Below are positions 57,235-60,000 of a stretch of DNA of 60,000 bases, piece by piece. A program made the position numbers and the translations under genes. The stretch comes from Membranipora membranacea (lineage: Eukaryota; Bryozoa; Gymnolaemata; Cheilostomatida; Membraniporidae): positions 22,136,001 to 22,196,000 of the forward strand of contig OU612073.1 of NCBI GenBank assembly GCA_914767715.1, given 5' to 3'. Position 1 is the stretch's first letter; every line of letters starts with the position of its first letter. Below the pieces are notes generated by a model. The model did no database searches and had not been told where the DNA came from. It saw only the letters and a program-made list of their open reading frames with translations.

Positions 57235-59965
57235 CTTGACAGGGGGAGGTTTATGAGTAGGTGATACAGTCAGCTGATTATTGTTACCCACCAGCTTCAC
57301 ATCATCTTCAAATACTTCAGATATCAACTCCTCATCTTCATTCTGTTCAGTGATTGGCTGGATCAAAATCTGAAGATAAATTATATAAAAGTCTGTTGAA
57401 AGGAGAAAACTACAACGGCAGCAGACAAGGTTCCATCCACCAGATCATTAGTATGTCAGGTCAGATCTGATGATCATATCAGTATATAAAGGCATATAAA
57501 AATTCTAAAGTCATACTAAAAACTAGTAGGTATATTAAAGGTAAACCGAATCAATAAGATGCATAACTAAAGGTAAATAATCCTCCACCAAAAATTGGAG
57601 GGAAATTATTATTGAAGAATTGCTTTTGTAGGAAGGAACCGTTTTTCGGATGATTTCAATTTAGAATTCACACCCATGGCTCTATGTGTGGCTGAGTTGA
57701 AACCAATGCTCTGAATGAAAAGAAGAAAACCACTTCTATAAAGGAATATAACGCCATACTTGTGGAGTAGCTGGTACAGCCCCTGTGTATTCCTCGGTCT
57801 CCGTGTCTCTCTCTTGCTCAGCCACAGCTTGAGGAGTAGAAGTCTGGCTTCCCCTGGCAGACAGCTGATGAGGGGTGGATGTTTGACTGTTCCTCGCCGC
57901 TCTGTCTGCTTTCATTATTTTGTTCAGTTCCATCATCTAAAAACATTTGGTCATAAGTGATGGATAGATAGATGATAGATATCAGAAATACAAGATATTC
58001 CTGGGTTAGCCATCAACTGTGGCTGTTTGATGATGATAGACGATTGTTGAGGTCACAGCAAGGAAAGGAATCTGATATGAATGAAGAGGAGCAGATTCTT
58101 ATGCTCTAATTGTCAGTGTGTGCCTTTTTGAATGTTGCAATTTGTATTTAGTGAGGTACTAAGCCTTGAAACGATATACATGTATTAAATACTGGCAAAG
58201 AGTAGTCAATATCTCACCTCTTCATGGTTCATGACAGTCATATTACCTAGAATTTTACGTCTCCAGTCACCTGTGCTTTGAGATGCTATCTTGGCTCGAC
58301 TCCTTACAAATAAAAATACACAGATCATGAGTCAACACATAATATCTCCAAACTCATATCACACAAAACAAACTTGCTTCTTACAAATCATCGCTATTTT
58401 GCCCACTGATTACGAGTCATAGCTAGGGAAATTCTCTCAAATGAATATGAACTTGAAAGTGTAGAAACTGTGAGTTTTGACATCGGTCAAGCTATGACAG
58501 TTGGAAACTGAACTGAAATAAAATTTTTTTACCTGTAATTTTAATGAAAACAAATCAGGGAGCATGGGTGTCACACCCTCCCTGAACAAATCACTATGAG
58601 AGTTTACAATTTGCATGCATCCACAATCCAAGGAAAACATATATTTACTGACATTCATAATTTGAGAATGAGTGAGAAGAGAAATTGATACTGTCTAACA
58701 TCACCCAGTTTCCACTGATTTCATTTTGTCAGGATCATCTTCTTCAAGTTGACCATAACATATATCCTATTAAGTACTCTGCAGTGTAATATAGATATAC
58801 CTGTTCCTGTTTGGTGCAGCATTGTTTTGTGTTGTGCTCTCCTCACCAGATCTACCAGTAGCCATATGTACTATAGCCTGTAATCTTGGTACTACCTCAT
58901 CTTTTGTCTGCTGCTCATCAAATATATTATAAAACAACGTAAGGCTACATGGTTCCGAGGCTCATTGTCCTTTTTAGCGTTGTGCATGTATGTAATAGTA
59001 TTTGTTTTGACCAATATTATGGTGGTATGCTAGGCAGTAGACAGCACTTTCTTCCTTCATGAGGGAGACATTACATCTCTCTTTTTAACGGCTGGATAAT
59101 AAATGAGATTCTCACCGTTTTAGTTGTGATCTCAGTTTCGGGCTGATCGGGTTCTTCTAGATCTGATATAAGAGGTAACTCAGTAGTTTGTCTTCTCAAT
59201 CTCTGTGATCCTTTCAATACTTCCTGAACACAGTCAGCTGAAAGTGTGAAGGGAAAACTCAACATAAGTCGTTAATACTGACTATCCGATGAGTTGTTTA
59301 GTCTTGTATACGACTATTATTTTAAATTATATTATCGCCATTATGTAATATATTTAGGTATAATGCACACATTGGTGAATCATTTTTGCCCCTCCATACC
59401 ATAAATATATTAATTATAAATATCAATATAAATTATAAGTATTTGTATGTTTATGCTCCATACAAAGAAGTAAACACCGAAATGTTTTCCCATCATTTAC
59501 TCAAAGGCTGGCAAGTCATAATGCCACCAAGGGAAAGAGTTTAGAACAACATTCGCGTTTAGCTTAATTATTAACAAAGTAGCATTGAGTCTAGATGAAC
59601 CAAAAGGCCTTACCAGGGAACCAGCCAATCTTCCCTCTGGTTGTTTCTCCTCTCCACAACTTAGCTTTCTTCTGCAGTACCTTCACCTCATCTCCCACGT
59701 GTAAGTCTATCTCACCTATATAACAAATAACCAATAGAAATCACTCTGTGGCGCACTTTCAACTTCAGAGCACCAAAGAATATATGAAGCGATGAGAGAA
59801 ATGAGGGAATAACAAATGTGTTTGATCTTACTCACCAGGGTTTTTCTTTCTGTAAGCCATCACTACTCTGATTCTGATCTGTTGTCTTTTTCTCTTAGTT
59901 CTTCTCTGTTTTAATAAATACTGCTTCTTCTGTTCAGAGCTCATACTGGATAAATCTACATTCTG
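57235..59965 (-). CDS. SH3-domain protein, partial (5' end beyond window)
   Basis: Seven exons join in phase on the minus strand: 59836-59965 (or 59962), 59614-59715, 59116-59237, 58801-58907 (or 58910), 58218-58302, 57760-57936 and 57235-57369. The first encodes a very basic stretch (QKKQYLLKQRRTKRKRQQIR) and the first SH3 strand VVMAYRKKNPG. The second adds EIDLHVGDEVKVLQKKAKLW, then RGETTRGKIGWFP; the third completes the fold with DCVQEV. This is the usual SH3 order (ALYDY-like strand, 'ELS...GD', 'WW.G' reduced to a single Trp, 'G.FP..YV'). The remaining exons encode polar, acidic, Ser/Thr/Pro-rich sequence ending in a THKPPPVK proline motif. SH3 domains bind proline-rich ligands, often in cytoskeletal or membrane-trafficking adaptors. 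The parent protein is not recognised. Both the N-terminal part and the last exons are missing. Confidence 0.75.
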
Positions 59966-60000
59966 CTGTGAGATAAGATGAAGAGAAGAAATTGCCAGTA

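Overview
This window looks like a piece of an invertebrate animal nuclear genome. The DNA is AT-rich. Genes are split into many short exons with GT-AG introns of roughly 0.1-1 kb. The domains are metazoan in style (ankyrin-C2, SH3, a D8C/uromodulin-type cysteine domain), and there are non-LTR retrotransposon remains, tRNA-derived repeats and a large complex satellite. I cannot name the species; a sponge or another early-branching or marine invertebrate would fit. All gene models are my own reading of splice signals and frame continuity and have no transcript support.

Layout. (1) 1626-18806, minus strand: about 23 phase-compatible exons of a very long, mostly disordered protein. Its last exons encode a gamma-glutamyl-cyclotransferase-like (GGCT/AIG2-like) domain that has lost its catalytic glutamate. 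One junction, near 10.5-10.75 kb, does not join in frame, so this is either one gene or two consecutive genes; I give it as an upstream and a downstream part. (2) 18807-22019: an intergenic stretch between two divergent gene starts. (3) 22020-28388, plus strand: a complete-looking gene of ten exons encoding N-terminal ankyrin repeats, a C2 domain and an acidic serine-rich tail. (4) 29576-30083, minus strand: the last exon of a secreted-type D8C-domain protein.

(5) 30624-36380: a 5.8 kb composite satellite made of four successive tandem arrays (63 bp, 46 bp, 10 bp, 10/20 bp). Each array shares a segment with the next, and the last two are the same 10-bp core in opposite orientation. The long ORFs here are artefacts of the repeats. 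(6) 37.9-54.7 kb: a degenerate array of duplicated exon-like blocks on the minus strand. The blocks have retained splice sites and partly retained frames, and one block resembles a von Willebrand A domain. Two non-LTR retrotransposons are inserted in it, and it carries two tRNA-like (SINE-type) copies. (7) 57235-59965, minus strand: seven exons of an SH3-domain protein that runs off the right edge at its 5' end; its 3' end was not found.

No operon-like organisation is expected or seen, and the genes show no obvious shared pathway. The most unusual items are the GGCT-like pseudoenzyme tail, the relay-type satellite with its inverted 10-bp core and dozens of GTAAGT motifs, and the decaying exon array.
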